The notes: a model not told the origin generated them from the letters alone. A stretch of DNA of 64,000 nt from Acuticoccus yangtzensis (GCF_001927245.1 NZ_MJUX01000001.1:1328723-1392722), one strand, 5' to 3'. Counted from the stretch's first letter, positions 17,532-26,260 are shown. Numbers and translations are program-made.

Positions 17532-18899
17532 TCAGCCGCGCAGGGCCGCGACGACGTTGCGCGGCAGCGCCACGATGCCCGGCAACAGCGCCAGAAGCGC
17601 CGCCATGGAGACGAAGGCCGCGACGAGATGCACCTCGCCCCACCCGAGCGTGGCGGTGACGAGGATGTCGGTCTTCGCGGTGACGATGCGCGACAGCACC
17701 GCCGTCGCCCCAAGCCCGACGCCGAGGCCGAGGAGCCCGCCGAGGCCGATCAGCACCGCCGCATAGGACCACACGACGGCGAGCACGAAGCGCACCGGCG
17801 CGCCGAGAGCCCGCAGCAGCGCCAACCGCTGCGCATAGAGCCGCGTGAGGATGACGAGCCCGGTCAACACCCCCGCCGCCACCAGCACCTGGGTGACGAT
17901 GGCCATGAGCGACATGACCTGCCGCACGTCGCCGAGCAGGCGGTGGAGTTCGCCCAGCACCGCGCCGGGGAAGAAGGCCATCACGTCGTCGCGCGTGAAC
18001 TGGGAGCGCAGGGCATAGTTGGCCCACAGCTCCTCGGCGCGCACGATGATGGCGGGCGTACCGGGGAAGGACTCCGCGTCGAACGGCTCGCCGACGGTGC
18101 CGTTCCAGTCCGCCCCGTGGCCGCTGGCGAGGCCATGGACGTGCCACACCGCCTCGACCGGCACCAGGATGGCGCGGTCCCACGGGCTGCCGGTCGGCGC
18201 CATGCGGCCGACGACGTGGAAGTCGGCGTCGTCATGGGCGTGCTCGTCGGCCGCCTCGCCGGTGCCGTGGGCCGGCTCGAACTCGTCGCCGACCGCCAGC
18301 GGCACGTGGGCGCCGACGACCGCTTCCGCCTCGCCGGTGAAGACGCGGCCCTCGGCCAGCGTCCCCGCAAGGTGGGTGACGAAGCGCGGCGTCGTGCCGA
18401 CCACGGGCGCGCCCTCATAGGAATCCCCGAAGGCGATCGGAGCGGCGATGTCGACCCGCGGATCGGCGGCCACCTCGGCGTAGATGGCGCCGGAGAGGAG
18501 CGGAACATCCGCCGGCTGCAGGTAGACGGCAGCCATCAGCATCGTCATCTCGCTGCCCGGCGCGGCCAGGACCAGGTCGAACTTGTCGGCGGCGCGCGCT
18601 GTGCCGGCGCGCAGCCCCCTCTCCTGCGCGATCAGTCCGGCGCCGATGCCGACCGACACCGCGATGAGCGCCACGAAGACCGCGTTGGTGACCCGGAACC
18701 GCCACAGCATGGCGCCGACGAGGGCGCCCGGCCGGTAACCCGCCATCAGAACGAGACCGAGGAGGACGGCGGGGGCGAGGATGGCGCCGGTCAGCGCGAT
18801 GTCCTGCGTCAGCGGGGCGAGGCCGTCCCAGGCATCGCGCAGCGCGTCAGGACTGAGCGCGTCCGGCCAGCGGATCTCGGACCAGTCGAACTCAGTCAT
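17532..18899 (-). CDS. FtsX/LolE/MacB-type ABC transporter permease with histidine-rich periplasmic loop
   Basis: 455 residues. Two hydrophobic segments near 33-54 and 70-92 precede a large periplasmic domain (~93-325), then three segments near 335-447, as in MacB/LolE-type permeases. The periplasmic domain has a histidine cluster at 211-228 (HGTGEAADEHAHDDADFH) and another at 252-262, suggesting metal binding. It overlaps the ATPase gene by 8 bp. Such permeases usually move lipoproteins or peptides or drive periplasmic partners by mechanotransmission; the substrate here is unknown. Confidence 0.85.
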   Translation of the reverse strand: MTEFDWSEIRWPDALSPDALRDAWDGLAPLTQDIALTGAILAPAVLLGLVLMAGYRPGALVGAMLWRFRVTNAVFVALIAVSVGIGAGLIAQERGLRAGTARAADKFDLVLAAPGSEMTMLMAAVYLQPADVPLLSGAIYAEVAADPRVDIAAPIAFGDSYEGAPVVGTTPRFVTHLAGTLAEGRVFTGEAEAVVGAHVPLAVGDEFEPAHGTGEAADEHAHDDADFHVVGRMAPTGSPWDRAILVPVEAVWHVHGLASGHGADWNGTVGEPFDAESFPGTPAIIVRAEELWANYALRSQFTRDDVMAFFPGAVLGELHRLLGDVRQVMSLMAIVTQVLVAAGVLTGLVILTRLYAQRLALLRALGAPVRFVLAVVWSYAAVLIGLGGLLGLGVGLGATAVLSRIVTAKTDILVTATLGWGEVHLVAAFVSMAALLALLPGIVALPRNVVAALRG

Positions 18900-19605
18900 G
18901 GACGTCGCTCCGGGCGGCGGAAGGGGCGGTCGCGCCGGGCGCCGTCAGTGTGCCGTCGGCAATCTCGACGACGCGGTCCATGGCGGCGAGCAGGGCCGGA
19001 TCGTGGCTGACGGCGACCAGCGTCTTGCCGCCGCTGCGTGCGGCGCCGACGAGATCGGCGATCAGGGCGCCCTTGGTCTCGGCGTCGAGGCTCGCGGTGG
19101 GTTCGTCGGCGAGGATGATGGCGGGGTCGGCGGCCAGGGCGCGGGCCAGCGCGATGCGCTGCCGCTCACCGCCCGAGAATGTGCGCGCGGCGCGGCGCCC
19201 GCCCGGAACCTTCAGCGCGGCGAGGCGCTCCTCGGCACGCACCCGAAGCGCCCGTCCGCGCCGCCCGCCGGTGAAACCCGACGCGATCGACGCATTGGCC
19301 GCGGCGCCCAGCTCCTCGAACAACAAAAAGTCCTGGAAGACGAAGCCGACCGTCTGTCGGCGGAAGCGGGCGCGGGCACCGGGGCGCATGGCCAGAATGT
19401 CCTGCCCGCCCCAGCGCACCGTGCCGGAGGCCGAGCCCGCCGGGACGAGGCCCGCCAGCGCATAGAGGAAGGTCGACTTGCCCGCGCCGGACGGACCCTT
19501 GATGCCGACGCATGCGCCGGGCTCAGCCGCGAAGTCGGCGATGTCGATGAGCGTCCGGCCGCCGGCGGCGACCACCAGCGAGCGGACGAAGAGCGGTAGG
19601 CCCAT
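18892..19605 (-). CDS. LolD/MacB-type ABC transporter ATP-binding protein
   Basis: 237 residues from the ATG at 19605. Walker A GPSGAGKST is at 37-45, the signature FSGGERQR near 141-148 and Walker B IILADEPTASLD near 162-173. It is the ATPase for the overlapping permease gene. The open frame continues upstream, but those residues are not ABC-like and would run towards the next gene. Confidence 0.9.
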   Translation of the reverse strand: MGLPLFVRSLVVAAGGRTLIDIADFAAEPGACVGIKGPSGAGKSTFLYALAGLVPAGSASGTVRWGGQDILAMRPGARARFRRQTVGFVFQDFLLFEELGAAANASIASGFTGGRRGRALRVRAEERLAALKVPGGRRAARTFSGGERQRIALARALAADPAIILADEPTASLDAETKGALIADLVGAARSGGKTLVAVSHDPALLAAMDRVVEIADGTLTAPGATAPSAARSDVHD

Positions 19606-19685
19606 GAGACGAGGTCCCGATCGGTTGACGTTGGTAGGGCGTGGCCGCGGCAGGCGTCCTGCGGCGCAGGTGCGGGGCGCCGTGC

Positions 19686-20111
19686 TCAGGCCCGTGAGAC
19701 GGTCGCGTCCGACAGACGCACGCGCGACAGGAAGCCGGTGTCGGGGTCGCGATAGTCGCCCAGCTCCAACGTCCCGCGGGCGATCAGCGGTACGTTGAAC
19801 GGCTCCACCTGGAGCGTGCGCTTCAAGTAGATGGCGAGAATGTCGTCCGGCCAATCGGCGGAGGTTTCGCAGAACGGGCAGACGGCCATCGGGCGCTTGG
19901 TCAAGACGAAGAAGTTGGAATCGGCCTTCAGCGGCGGGGCCATGAAGCCGCTCACCGTGAGGCGCGTCCCCTCGCGCGATTGGGCGAGCGGGGTGAAGTC
20001 GCCGTTCTTCTCGTAAAGATCGCGCAGGCGGATCGAATCGGACTCGGCCCAGACGGGGCCGGCGGGAAGGGTCAGGGCAGCGGCCCCCAGGATGAAGCGT
20101 CTACGGTCCAT
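19686..20111 (-). CDS. Tat-type exported protein with a CPFC motif
   Basis: 141 residues. MDRRRFILGAAALTLPAGPVWA is a twin-arginine-like signal with cleavage after about 22. The mature part contains GTRLTVSGFMAPPLK and VLTKRPMAVCPFCETSADWPDD, with a thioredoxin-like CPFC pair. This resembles short periplasmic partners seen next to MacB-like ABC genes and some zinc-regulated clusters, but I cannot name the family with certainty. It lies upstream of, and in line with, the ATPase and permease genes (80-bp gap). Confidence 0.75.
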   Translation of the reverse strand: MDRRRFILGAAALTLPAGPVWAESDSIRLRDLYEKNGDFTPLAQSREGTRLTVSGFMAPPLKADSNFFVLTKRPMAVCPFCETSADWPDDILAIYLKRTLQVEPFNVPLIARGTLELGDYRDPDTGFLSRVRLSDATVSRA

Positions 20112-20164
20112 CGCGGCCTCCTTCGCAGGACGTCGGTCCTGTCACGCACGAATATCATGTCGGC

Positions 20165-20200
20165 AAAACGAGGCGGCACCCCGGCCGGGCCGCCGCCTCG
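20165..20200 (-). terminator. Rho-independent terminator of phoA
   Basis: CGAGGCGGC (20169-20177) pairs with GCCGCCTCG (20192-20200). In the minus-strand direction it is followed by TTTT. It lies about 45 bp past the phoA stop and separates phoA from the Tat-protein gene. Confidence 0.75.
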
Positions 20201-20242
20201 CGTCATGGTGAGGGGGCGGCCCGGCCCCCTCGCGGCGCCGGC

Positions 20243-21778
20243 TCAGTTGGCCGCGCCGAACATCGCGTGGTGCATCACGTGGAAGATGTAGTTCTGCTCC
20301 ACGGTGCCGGTGAAGAGGTGCGCCCAGGGACCGCGCGCATAGACCGCGACGTCCTCGCCCGAGTGCGTCTCGGACGACATCGGCAGCAGCGCCTGCTGCA
20401 GGTAGTCGATGTCGGTGGCTTCGTCCTGGGCCACGTCGGCACGGCCCTCGGGGGCGGCGAAGGTGCCGTCCGCCTGCTCGGTCAGCACGGAGCCGGCGCC
20501 GTTCAGGTAGCCGATGACGGTGTAGGGCTTGCCGTCGGCGGCCGTCTCAGGCTCGCCATTGTGCTCGATCCCGCCGGCGGTGACGCCCATGCAAAGGCCC
20601 AGGATCGGCGTGCCGCGGCCGCAATAGCCGTTGAAGGCGATCGCATGCTCGTGGTCAGCGGTGACGATGATGAGGGTATCCTCGACGTTCGTCATCTCGG
20701 CGGCGGCGGCGACGGCCTGGGCGAACTCCTGCGCGTCGACGAGGGTGCGGTAGGCGTTGCCGTCATGGTTGGCGTGGTCGACGCGGCCGGCCTCGACTTC
20801 CAGATAGTAGCCGTCCTCGTTGGTGGAGAGGTAGGAGATCGCCGCGCGGGTCATGTCTTCCAGCGACGGCTCGTCCTCGTCGGCGCGGTCGGCCTCGTAC
20901 TTCATGTGCGAGTCCTCGAACAGCGCCAGCACGGGGGTGCTGCCGTCGAGGTTCAGCGCGTTGAAGGTCTCGGTGTTCCACGCATATTGCGCGCCGGCCT
21001 CGGTCGCGGTCTCGATCAGGTTGGCCGAGCCCTCGGTGCGACGGCCGCTGCCGCCCTCGTCCGTCTGCGTACCGGCGGGCACGAAGTAGCGACGGCCACC
21101 GCCCATGGCGAGATCGACGACGCCGGCCTGCATCTGGTCGATGAGCTGGGCGGCGATGTCCTTGGAATTGTTGCAGCCTTCCGGCATGTCCGCATCGCCT
21201 TCCCAGTTCCGGTTGGCGGTCTTGGCGTAGACAGCGGCCGGGGTGGCGTGGGTGATGCGCGCGGTGGAGACGACGCCGGTCGACTTGCCGGCCTCGGACG
21301 CGATCTCGGCGATCGTCGTCAGGCGGTTGCCCTCTTCGGTCGAGCAGTCGTCGTGCACGCCGCCGGTCTCGGGGTTGATGTTGATGGTGTTGAACGCCTG
21401 CTTGATGCCGGTGTTCATGGCGCCGGCGGTCGGCGCGGAGTCGGGCGTTTGGGCGTTGACGTTGTAGGTCTTCACCAGGGCGAGGTGCGGGAATTCCTCG
21501 TAAGGGAGGACGTTCTCTTCGCCGAGCATGCCTTTCGACTGACCGTCGAACAGGCGGGCCGCGTAGTTGGTGCCGACGCCGTTGCCATCGGCGACGAAGA
21601 CGATGACGTTCTTGGCGGTGGTGGTGATCGGCTGCTCGGCCATCTTCTGCTGCAGCACGGCCTGGGCGTCGGTGAACCAGGGGCTGGAGGTCTGGGCCTC
21701 CGGCAGCGTCTGGGCGTTCACCTGGGAGGCGGACAGGGCCAGCGCGATCGCGGTGGTGGCCAGCGCGAAGTTCTTCAT
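20243..21778 (-). CDS. phoA: Alkaline phosphatase, PhoA family
   Basis: 511 residues from the ATG at 21778 with GAGGA upstream. Residues 1-22 are a signal peptide (ending NA-QTLPE). The metal aspartate lies in VFVADGNGVGT (D64), the phosphorylated serine in TPDSAPTAGAMNTG (S114), and zinc ligands in VEAGRVDHANH and VTADHEHAIAF. The enzyme releases phosphate from monoesters in the periplasm. A PhoB-box candidate lies 51-68 bp upstream, which supports phosphate-starvation control together with the phn genes. It is monocistronic, with its own terminator. Confidence 0.95.
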   Translation of the reverse strand: MKNFALATTAIALALSASQVNAQTLPEAQTSSPWFTDAQAVLQQKMAEQPITTTAKNVIVFVADGNGVGTNYAARLFDGQSKGMLGEENVLPYEEFPHLALVKTYNVNAQTPDSAPTAGAMNTGIKQAFNTININPETGGVHDDCSTEEGNRLTTIAEIASEAGKSTGVVSTARITHATPAAVYAKTANRNWEGDADMPEGCNNSKDIAAQLIDQMQAGVVDLAMGGGRRYFVPAGTQTDEGGSGRRTEGSANLIETATEAGAQYAWNTETFNALNLDGSTPVLALFEDSHMKYEADRADEDEPSLEDMTRAAISYLSTNEDGYYLEVEAGRVDHANHDGNAYRTLVDAQEFAQAVAAAAEMTNVEDTLIIVTADHEHAIAFNGYCGRGTPILGLCMGVTAGGIEHNGEPETAADGKPYTVIGYLNGAGSVLTEQADGTFAAPEGRADVAQDEATDIDYLQQALLPMSSETHSGEDVAVYARGPWAHLFTGTVEQNYIFHVMHHAMFGAAN

Positions 21779-21828
21779 AGCGTCCTCTTGGGGATCGAGC
21801 GAATTCGCAAGCCGCATAATCCCGCAAG

Positions 21829-21846
21829 ATGACAGTTGGATCACAT
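21829..21846 (-). promoter_or_regulatory. PhoB box upstream of phoA
   Basis: The minus strand reads ATGTGAT CCAA CTGTCAT: half-sites 5/7 and 7/7 to the PHO-box consensus with 4-nt spacing. The following 11-mer (CTTGCGGGATT) may be a degenerate third half-site. It starts 51 bp from the ATG. Confidence 0.65.
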
Positions 21847-21940
21847 CACCGGCGCTAAAATTGCCGTTCGTGTCGTTGCGGCGCTCGGGTGCGGCCGGTT
21901 GCATGCCAACCGGATCACCCGTCGCGCCGCGGACCGGCGA

Positions 21941-22690
21941 TCAGGTGCGCATGGCGCGCATCGCCCGGCGCATGCTGATGCGGCGAAGCGCGCCGAGTTC
22001 TTCCACGGCGGCGCGCGCCTTGGCCGGAGCGTGGCTCCTCACCGCGTCGGCAAGGGCCTGGTACTGGCCGAGCGCTTCGGCGTGCGAACTCGCGCTGATG
22101 AACATCGGGGACAGGAAGGTCGACAGGGCGCTTTCGGTCACCGCGTGGACGTGGGAGCAGAACGAGTTGCCCATGGTGTCGACCAGGGCGCGGTGAAAAT
22201 CCTGCTCGGCTTCGGCGAGGGTGTTGCGGTCGGTCGGGTCGGCCTGTTCCAGCGCGCTGACGGCGTCGGCCAGCGGTGAAGCGTCAAAATCGAGGTCCTC
22301 GGCGCAGCGGATGCCGGCGATGATCTCGACCGCCATCACGATGTCGACGAGGTCGTCGAGAACCTTGTCGTCGGGATCGTAGCGGATGCGCCAGTCGATC
22401 ACGTTGCGGTCGAACTGGCTCCAGCTCGCGATCGGCGTGACCTCGGTTCCGAGACGGCGGCGGGTGCGCAACATGCCCTTGGCCACCAGCGTGCGCACAG
22501 CTTCGCGCACCACGGTGCGCGAGACGCCGAGTTCTTCGACGATTTCCGCTTCGTTGGGGATGATGCTGCCGACGGGAAATTCCCCGCTGACGATGCGCCT
22601 TGCGATGGCCTCCACCGTGACGACCAGAAGGGTTGCCCCGGCCGGCTCGGGAGAGACGTAAATTCCGGCGGTCCCTGCTGCGCGGGTCAT
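21941..22690 (-). CDS. GntR-family (FadR/FCD subfamily) transcriptional regulator
   Basis: 249 residues. An N-terminal winged helix-turn-helix spans about 25-90 (IPNEAEIVEELGVSRTVVREAVRTL), followed by an FCD effector domain with the alpha-helical EAEQDFHRALVDTMGNSFCSHV segment. Members usually sense sugar acids, carboxylates or amino acids and repress a neighbouring catabolic set. Divergent or neighbouring candidates are the TAXI binding protein and PfkB kinase upstream. An inverted repeat just upstream of the start may be its operator. Confidence 0.9.
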   Translation of the reverse strand: MTRAAGTAGIYVSPEPAGATLLVVTVEAIARRIVSGEFPVGSIIPNEAEIVEELGVSRTVVREAVRTLVAKGMLRTRRRLGTEVTPIASWSQFDRNVIDWRIRYDPDDKVLDDLVDIVMAVEIIAGIRCAEDLDFDASPLADAVSALEQADPTDRNTLAEAEQDFHRALVDTMGNSFCSHVHAVTESALSTFLSPMFISASSHAEALGQYQALADAVRSHAPAKARAAVEELGALRRISMRRAMRAMRT

Positions 22691-22722
22691 GTGGATGCCA
22701 AAGCGCTCATGTGAAATTCCAA

Positions 22723-22741
22723 TTGCATATCAGCAATGCAA
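22723..22741. promoter_or_regulatory. Inverted repeat upstream of the GntR gene, possible operator
   Basis: TTGCAT (22723-22728) and ATGCAA (22736-22741) form a perfect dyad with a 7-bp centre, 33 bp upstream of the GntR start codon. It lies in an AT-rich stretch (about 22700-22860) that contrasts with its surroundings, as expected for the promoter region of a self-regulated gene. Confidence 0.4.
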
Positions 22742-22873
22742 GAAAAATGCTATCTATGCGAAATTGTTCTCATGGCGCCAAAAAATGTTCCGGTTGAATA
22801 ATCTTTGGCACCCGGTTGCGAGACGTTGCGCCGATTTTGATACGATTATGATCGCCGGTCGTCGCCGCAATAG

Positions 22874-24205
22874 TCAGCGCGTGCCGTCTCGCATCGGGGT
22901 GCGGCCGGAGGATGGCGCAGATCCGCGGCCATCCCCGGTCCGGTTGAGCAATTGGCGATGATTGAGCGTGGATGCTGCGGCCTGCCATGCGAAGGAGAAT
23001 GACAGAAGCGACTTCTCTTCGATGCGATCGAGATCAAGGTCGACGATCACGCGTTCGAAAAGTGCAAAGAGGTCGAGGCGGATCTCGTCGAAGTCCTGGT
23101 CGCGGGTGGCCGCCTCGATGCGCGCGACGATGTCGACGATTTCGAGGTTGTAGTGGTCCGCGCGGTTCTTGCGCGCGCCCGCCAGCCAGATGCGCGCCTG
23201 CCACAGCCCCGAGAGCATAAGCGCCAGCGCGGTGACGCCGAGCGCCAGCGGCTCGGCATATTCCACCACGAAGATGGGATCGTCCTGACGATAGTAGCGG
23301 TCGGCGCCGGGATGGACGCCGAAGGCGAGGCGCTCCTCGGACGTCGGCGCGGTGATGAAGGCGGCCTGGGGCAATTGGCGCACCATCGCCTGGCGCTTCT
23401 CGAACAGGGCGCGGGTGACGGCCTCGACGGTCGCCTCCGGAACATCGCGCCCCACCGCCATCAGGCTGCGCACGGAGATGATGGGGATCGGCCGGTTGGG
23501 GACGGGACGGTCGCCCGAATAGGCGCCGACGGGCACCTCCTTGGCCTCCAGCGCGGGGTCGAACAGCGCCAGCGCCTCGGCCTGCTCGATCGGCACGAGC
23601 TGCGTCGGCGTTGCCTTGATAATGCCCTGAATGGTCGAATTGCCGAGGGCAACCACCATGAAGAATGCATCGATGTCCCCGTCGCCGATCATCACCGCGA
23701 GGTCGGCCAGCGTGGCGTGGACGATCGTCAGACTGGACGGAGGCACTTCGTAGTGTGCGAGCAGCCGGTCGAAGAGGTCGTTCGATCCGGCACCCTGCGG
23801 CAGCAGGCCGACCCGCTTTCCGGCGAGATCGTGGACGGAGTCGATCCCTGCCCCCTCGCGCGCGACGAGGTGGAAGGCCTCGGGGAAGAGGCGCGCCATG
23901 ATGGTGACGTTGCTGCCGACCGCCGTGTCGCCCTGGATGAGGCCGAAGTCCGCCTCGCCGTTCTGGATGCGCAGCGCGTTCTGGGTGGCGCCGTTGGACA
24001 CCATCGTCTCGATCGCGGTCACACCGTCGCCTGCGACGGTGCGGGCGAGCACTTCGCCGAACGCCGAGTAGGTGCCGCCCGCGACGCCCGCGGTGAAGCG
24101 CACCGGGTGCGGGCCATCCACCTGCGTTTCCCACAGCGCCAGCGCGCCGCCGATCAGAATGGCGACGATCGCAATGGCGGCAAAGGTCAACTGGCGACGC
24201 GTCAT
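22874..24205 (-). CDS. TAXI-family TRAP-type solute-binding protein, membrane-anchored
   Basis: 443 residues from the ATG at 24205, with AAGGA upstream. Residues ~6-25 are a hydrophobic anchor. The TAXI ligand domain follows (GVAGGTYSAFGEVLA, IQNGEADFGLIQGD, GLLPQGAGSNDLFDRLL) up to ~310. A second hydrophobic segment (~322-345, EPLALGVTALALMLSGLW) and a ~95-residue C-terminal region follow, which should lie in the cytoplasm. No TRAP membrane subunit is encoded nearby, so it may work with a distant permease or as a sensor. The frame upstream of 24205 lacks a signal-like start. Confidence 0.85.
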   Translation of the reverse strand: MTRRQLTFAAIAIVAILIGGALALWETQVDGPHPVRFTAGVAGGTYSAFGEVLARTVAGDGVTAIETMVSNGATQNALRIQNGEADFGLIQGDTAVGSNVTIMARLFPEAFHLVAREGAGIDSVHDLAGKRVGLLPQGAGSNDLFDRLLAHYEVPPSSLTIVHATLADLAVMIGDGDIDAFFMVVALGNSTIQGIIKATPTQLVPIEQAEALALFDPALEAKEVPVGAYSGDRPVPNRPIPIISVRSLMAVGRDVPEATVEAVTRALFEKRQAMVRQLPQAAFITAPTSEERLAFGVHPGADRYYRQDDPIFVVEYAEPLALGVTALALMLSGLWQARIWLAGARKNRADHYNLEIVDIVARIEAATRDQDFDEIRLDLFALFERVIVDLDLDRIEEKSLLSFSFAWQAAASTLNHRQLLNRTGDGRGSAPSSGRTPMRDGTR

Positions 24206-24310
24206 CCTCGTCCTTCGCCTGCGGGGCGGTTGCATTTGCGCTAACGTCGAAGAAAAGAGCGCGGCAAGCAAGCCGTTCGGCCGATGTCGCGGAAGCTTTT
24301 GGAGGCGAGG

Positions 24311-25273
24311 ATGAGCGTTCTGGTCTGTGGCGAGATGCTCTACGACGTGTTTGCCGACCGGCGGACGGGCGTGAGCGAGGACCGGCCGGCGGGTGGCGGC
24401 TTCTCGCTCGACGCGCGCATCGGCGGCTCGGCGCTCAACGTCGCAGCGGGTCTGGCGCGTCTCGGCGTTCCGGTGGCGCAACTCACCGGCGTCTCCACCG
24501 ACGTGTTCGGCGCGCAGCTGACCGCTTTTCTGGAGGCGGAGGGGGTCGAAACGCGGTACCTGAAGCGCACCGCTGCCCCCACAACCCTCGCCATGGTGAT
24601 GCCGGGGCCGGATGGGTCCGCCGCCTACACCTTCTACGGCGAGGGCGCGGCGGATCGGCAGGTCGAGCTGGCCGACCTGCCGTCGCTCGGCGGGGTCGAT
24701 GCGCTGGTCTTCGGCTGCTTCTCGCTGCTGACGCGACCGACGGGCGACTCCTTCTTGGAGCTGGCCCGCCGCGCGAAGGCCGCCTCCCCCGCCCCGGTGG
24801 TGGTGCTGGACCCCAATGTCCGGCTGGCCGTGGAGCCGGACCCGGCGGTGTGGCGGCGCAGGATCGGCGAGTTCGCGGCGTTCGCGGATCTCGTCAAGCT
24901 GTCGCGGGAGGATCTCGAGACGGTCTATGCGGACGCGCCCGAGGCGCAGCCCGCGGCATGGCTCAGGGACGGGGCGACCGCGGTGATTGTCACCGATGGG
25001 CCGCGCGGGGCGCGGTGGTGGTCGGCGGCCGGCACCGTCGACGTGAGCGCGCCGAAGGTGAGCGTGGTGGACACGGTGGGGGCGGGCGACAGCTTCCTCG
25101 CCGCGCTCATGGCGGGCCTGGCGGAACGGGGGATGCTGACCGCCGCGGGTTTATCGTCCCTCGCCGCGGCGGAGGCGCGCGATGTGTTGGCCTTTGCGGT
25201 GAAGGCCGCGGCGCTGACCTGCACCCGCCGCGGGGCGGATCTGCCGCGGCGTGCCGACCTCGCGACGGGGTGA
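24311..25273 (+). CDS. PfkB-family carbohydrate kinase, fructokinase-like
   Basis: 320 residues from the ATG at 24311 with GGAGGCGAGG upstream; an in-frame ATG at 24284 lacks this. Both PfkB signatures are present: ARIGGSALNVAAGLARLG near 37-54 and VDTVGAGDSFLAAL near 254-267, the latter with the catalytic aspartate. The order and length fit fructokinases and related sugar or 2-keto-3-deoxygluconate kinases. The substrate cannot be read from the sequence. It is divergent from the TAXI gene. Confidence 0.88.
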   Translation: MSVLVCGEMLYDVFADRRTGVSEDRPAGGGFSLDARIGGSALNVAAGLARLGVPVAQLTGVSTDVFGAQLTAFLEAEGVETRYLKRTAAPTTLAMVMPGPDGSAAYTFYGEGAADRQVELADLPSLGGVDALVFGCFSLLTRPTGDSFLELARRAKAASPAPVVVLDPNVRLAVEPDPAVWRRRIGEFAAFADLVKLSREDLETVYADAPEAQPAAWLRDGATAVIVTDGPRGARWWSAAGTVDVSAPKVSVVDTVGAGDSFLAALMAGLAERGMLTAAGLSSLAAAEARDVLAFAVKAAALTCTRRGADLPRRADLATG

Positions 25274-25365
25274 GCCGCGCGCCGGACGGGCGCGAAGCGC
25301 GCAGAGCGAGAAGGCGCGCCAACGAGGGGGCACGAGACGCGAAGGAGCGTTTCGGACGGGCCGGC

Positions 25366-26070
25366 CTACTCGGCGGACCTCACCGCGGGGACGGTATCGG
25401 TTGCCGCGGCGTTGCCATCGGCGGGATCGTCGGCGGCCGGGTCTGCGGCTTTGATGGCCTCACGCTCGCTGTGGGACAGCGTTTCCATGCGCGCCTGCAG
25501 CGTGGCGAGCTCGGCCCGCAGTGCGGCGACGTCCTGCGCGAGATTGTCGCCCCCCTGCTGGGCCTGGGGCTGGACGCCGGCCGGCGGCGGCGCCGGTTGA
25601 GGCGGGCTCGGCGGCTCGGACGCGGCGAAGGGCATGAACATGCGCATGGAGCGCTGAAACATGTCCATATTGCGCCGCACCTGATCCTCGATCACGGAGA
25701 AGGCCTTTTCGCCGGCCGCGTCGATCCATTGCTGGCGCAGCCGCTCCTGCTCGCGTGCGAAGGAGGCGAGCGAATGCTCCAGATAGGTCGGGACGATGGT
25801 CTGCATCCGCCCGTCGTAGAAGGTAATCAGCTGCCGCAGGAAGGCAATCGGCAACAGGCCGCCCCCTTTGCTTTCGGCATCGAAGATGATCTGCCCCAGG
25901 ACACCGCGGGTGATGTCTTCGCCCGTCTTGGCATCCTGAACCACGAACTCTTCACCCGAGCGCACCATTTCGGCGAGATCGTCCAGCGTCACATAGGCGC
26001 TGGTCCCGGTGTGATAGAGACGCCGGTTGGCATACTTTTTGATGACCGTCGAAGTCTTTTCGGCTGTCAT
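25366..26070 (-). CDS. phaR: PhaR, polyhydroxyalkanoate synthesis repressor
   Basis: 234 residues from the ATG at 26070 with GAGG upstream. The N-terminal PHB/PHA accumulation regulator DNA-binding domain (VIKKYANRRLYHTGTSAYVTLDDLAEMV, ~10-37) and the PHB_acc domain(s) up to ~145 are intact, followed by a Pro/Gln/Ala-rich linker and a C-terminal acidic coil. PhaR binds TGC-rich operators at pha genes and leaves DNA when it binds nascent PHB granules. It is divergent from phaA, with TGC-rich dyads in between. Confidence 0.95.
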   Translation of the reverse strand: MTAEKTSTVIKKYANRRLYHTGTSAYVTLDDLAEMVRSGEEFVVQDAKTGEDITRGVLGQIIFDAESKGGGLLPIAFLRQLITFYDGRMQTIVPTYLEHSLASFAREQERLRQQWIDAAGEKAFSVIEDQVRRNMDMFQRSMRMFMPFAASEPPSPPQPAPPPAGVQPQAQQGGDNLAQDVAALRAELATLQARMETLSHSEREAIKAADPAADDPADGNAAATDTVPAVRSAE

Positions 26071-26246
26071 CGCATCCTCGTGACGATGGGGGGTGTGCCG
26101 GCGAACGCCAGGCGCCGCACCGTAGGTACGCATCACACACTCCAAGAAAAACCGTGTCTGGTTGGCAACTTAAGGGTAAACGCGGCGCCGCACCAGAGAA
26201 ATTGCTGCAATTGCGAACGCGGCGCCGTTAAACGTCCCGGTTGACA

Positions 26247-26260
26247 CTGCTCAAATGCAG
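26247..26260. promoter_or_regulatory. Candidate PhaR operator in the phaR-phaA intergenic region
   Basis: CTGC-TCAAAT-GCAG is a perfect 4+4 dyad of the TGC-rich type known for PhaR (CTGC...GCAG). A second TGC-rich cluster, TTGCTGCAATTGC, lies at about 26201-26213. Both are between the divergent phaR and phaA starts, so PhaR could control both genes from here. Confidence 0.45.

Noticed and set aside
20267..21832. 521-codon plus-strand frame opposite phoA
   Set aside because: Antisense shadow; PhoA has all catalytic motifs.
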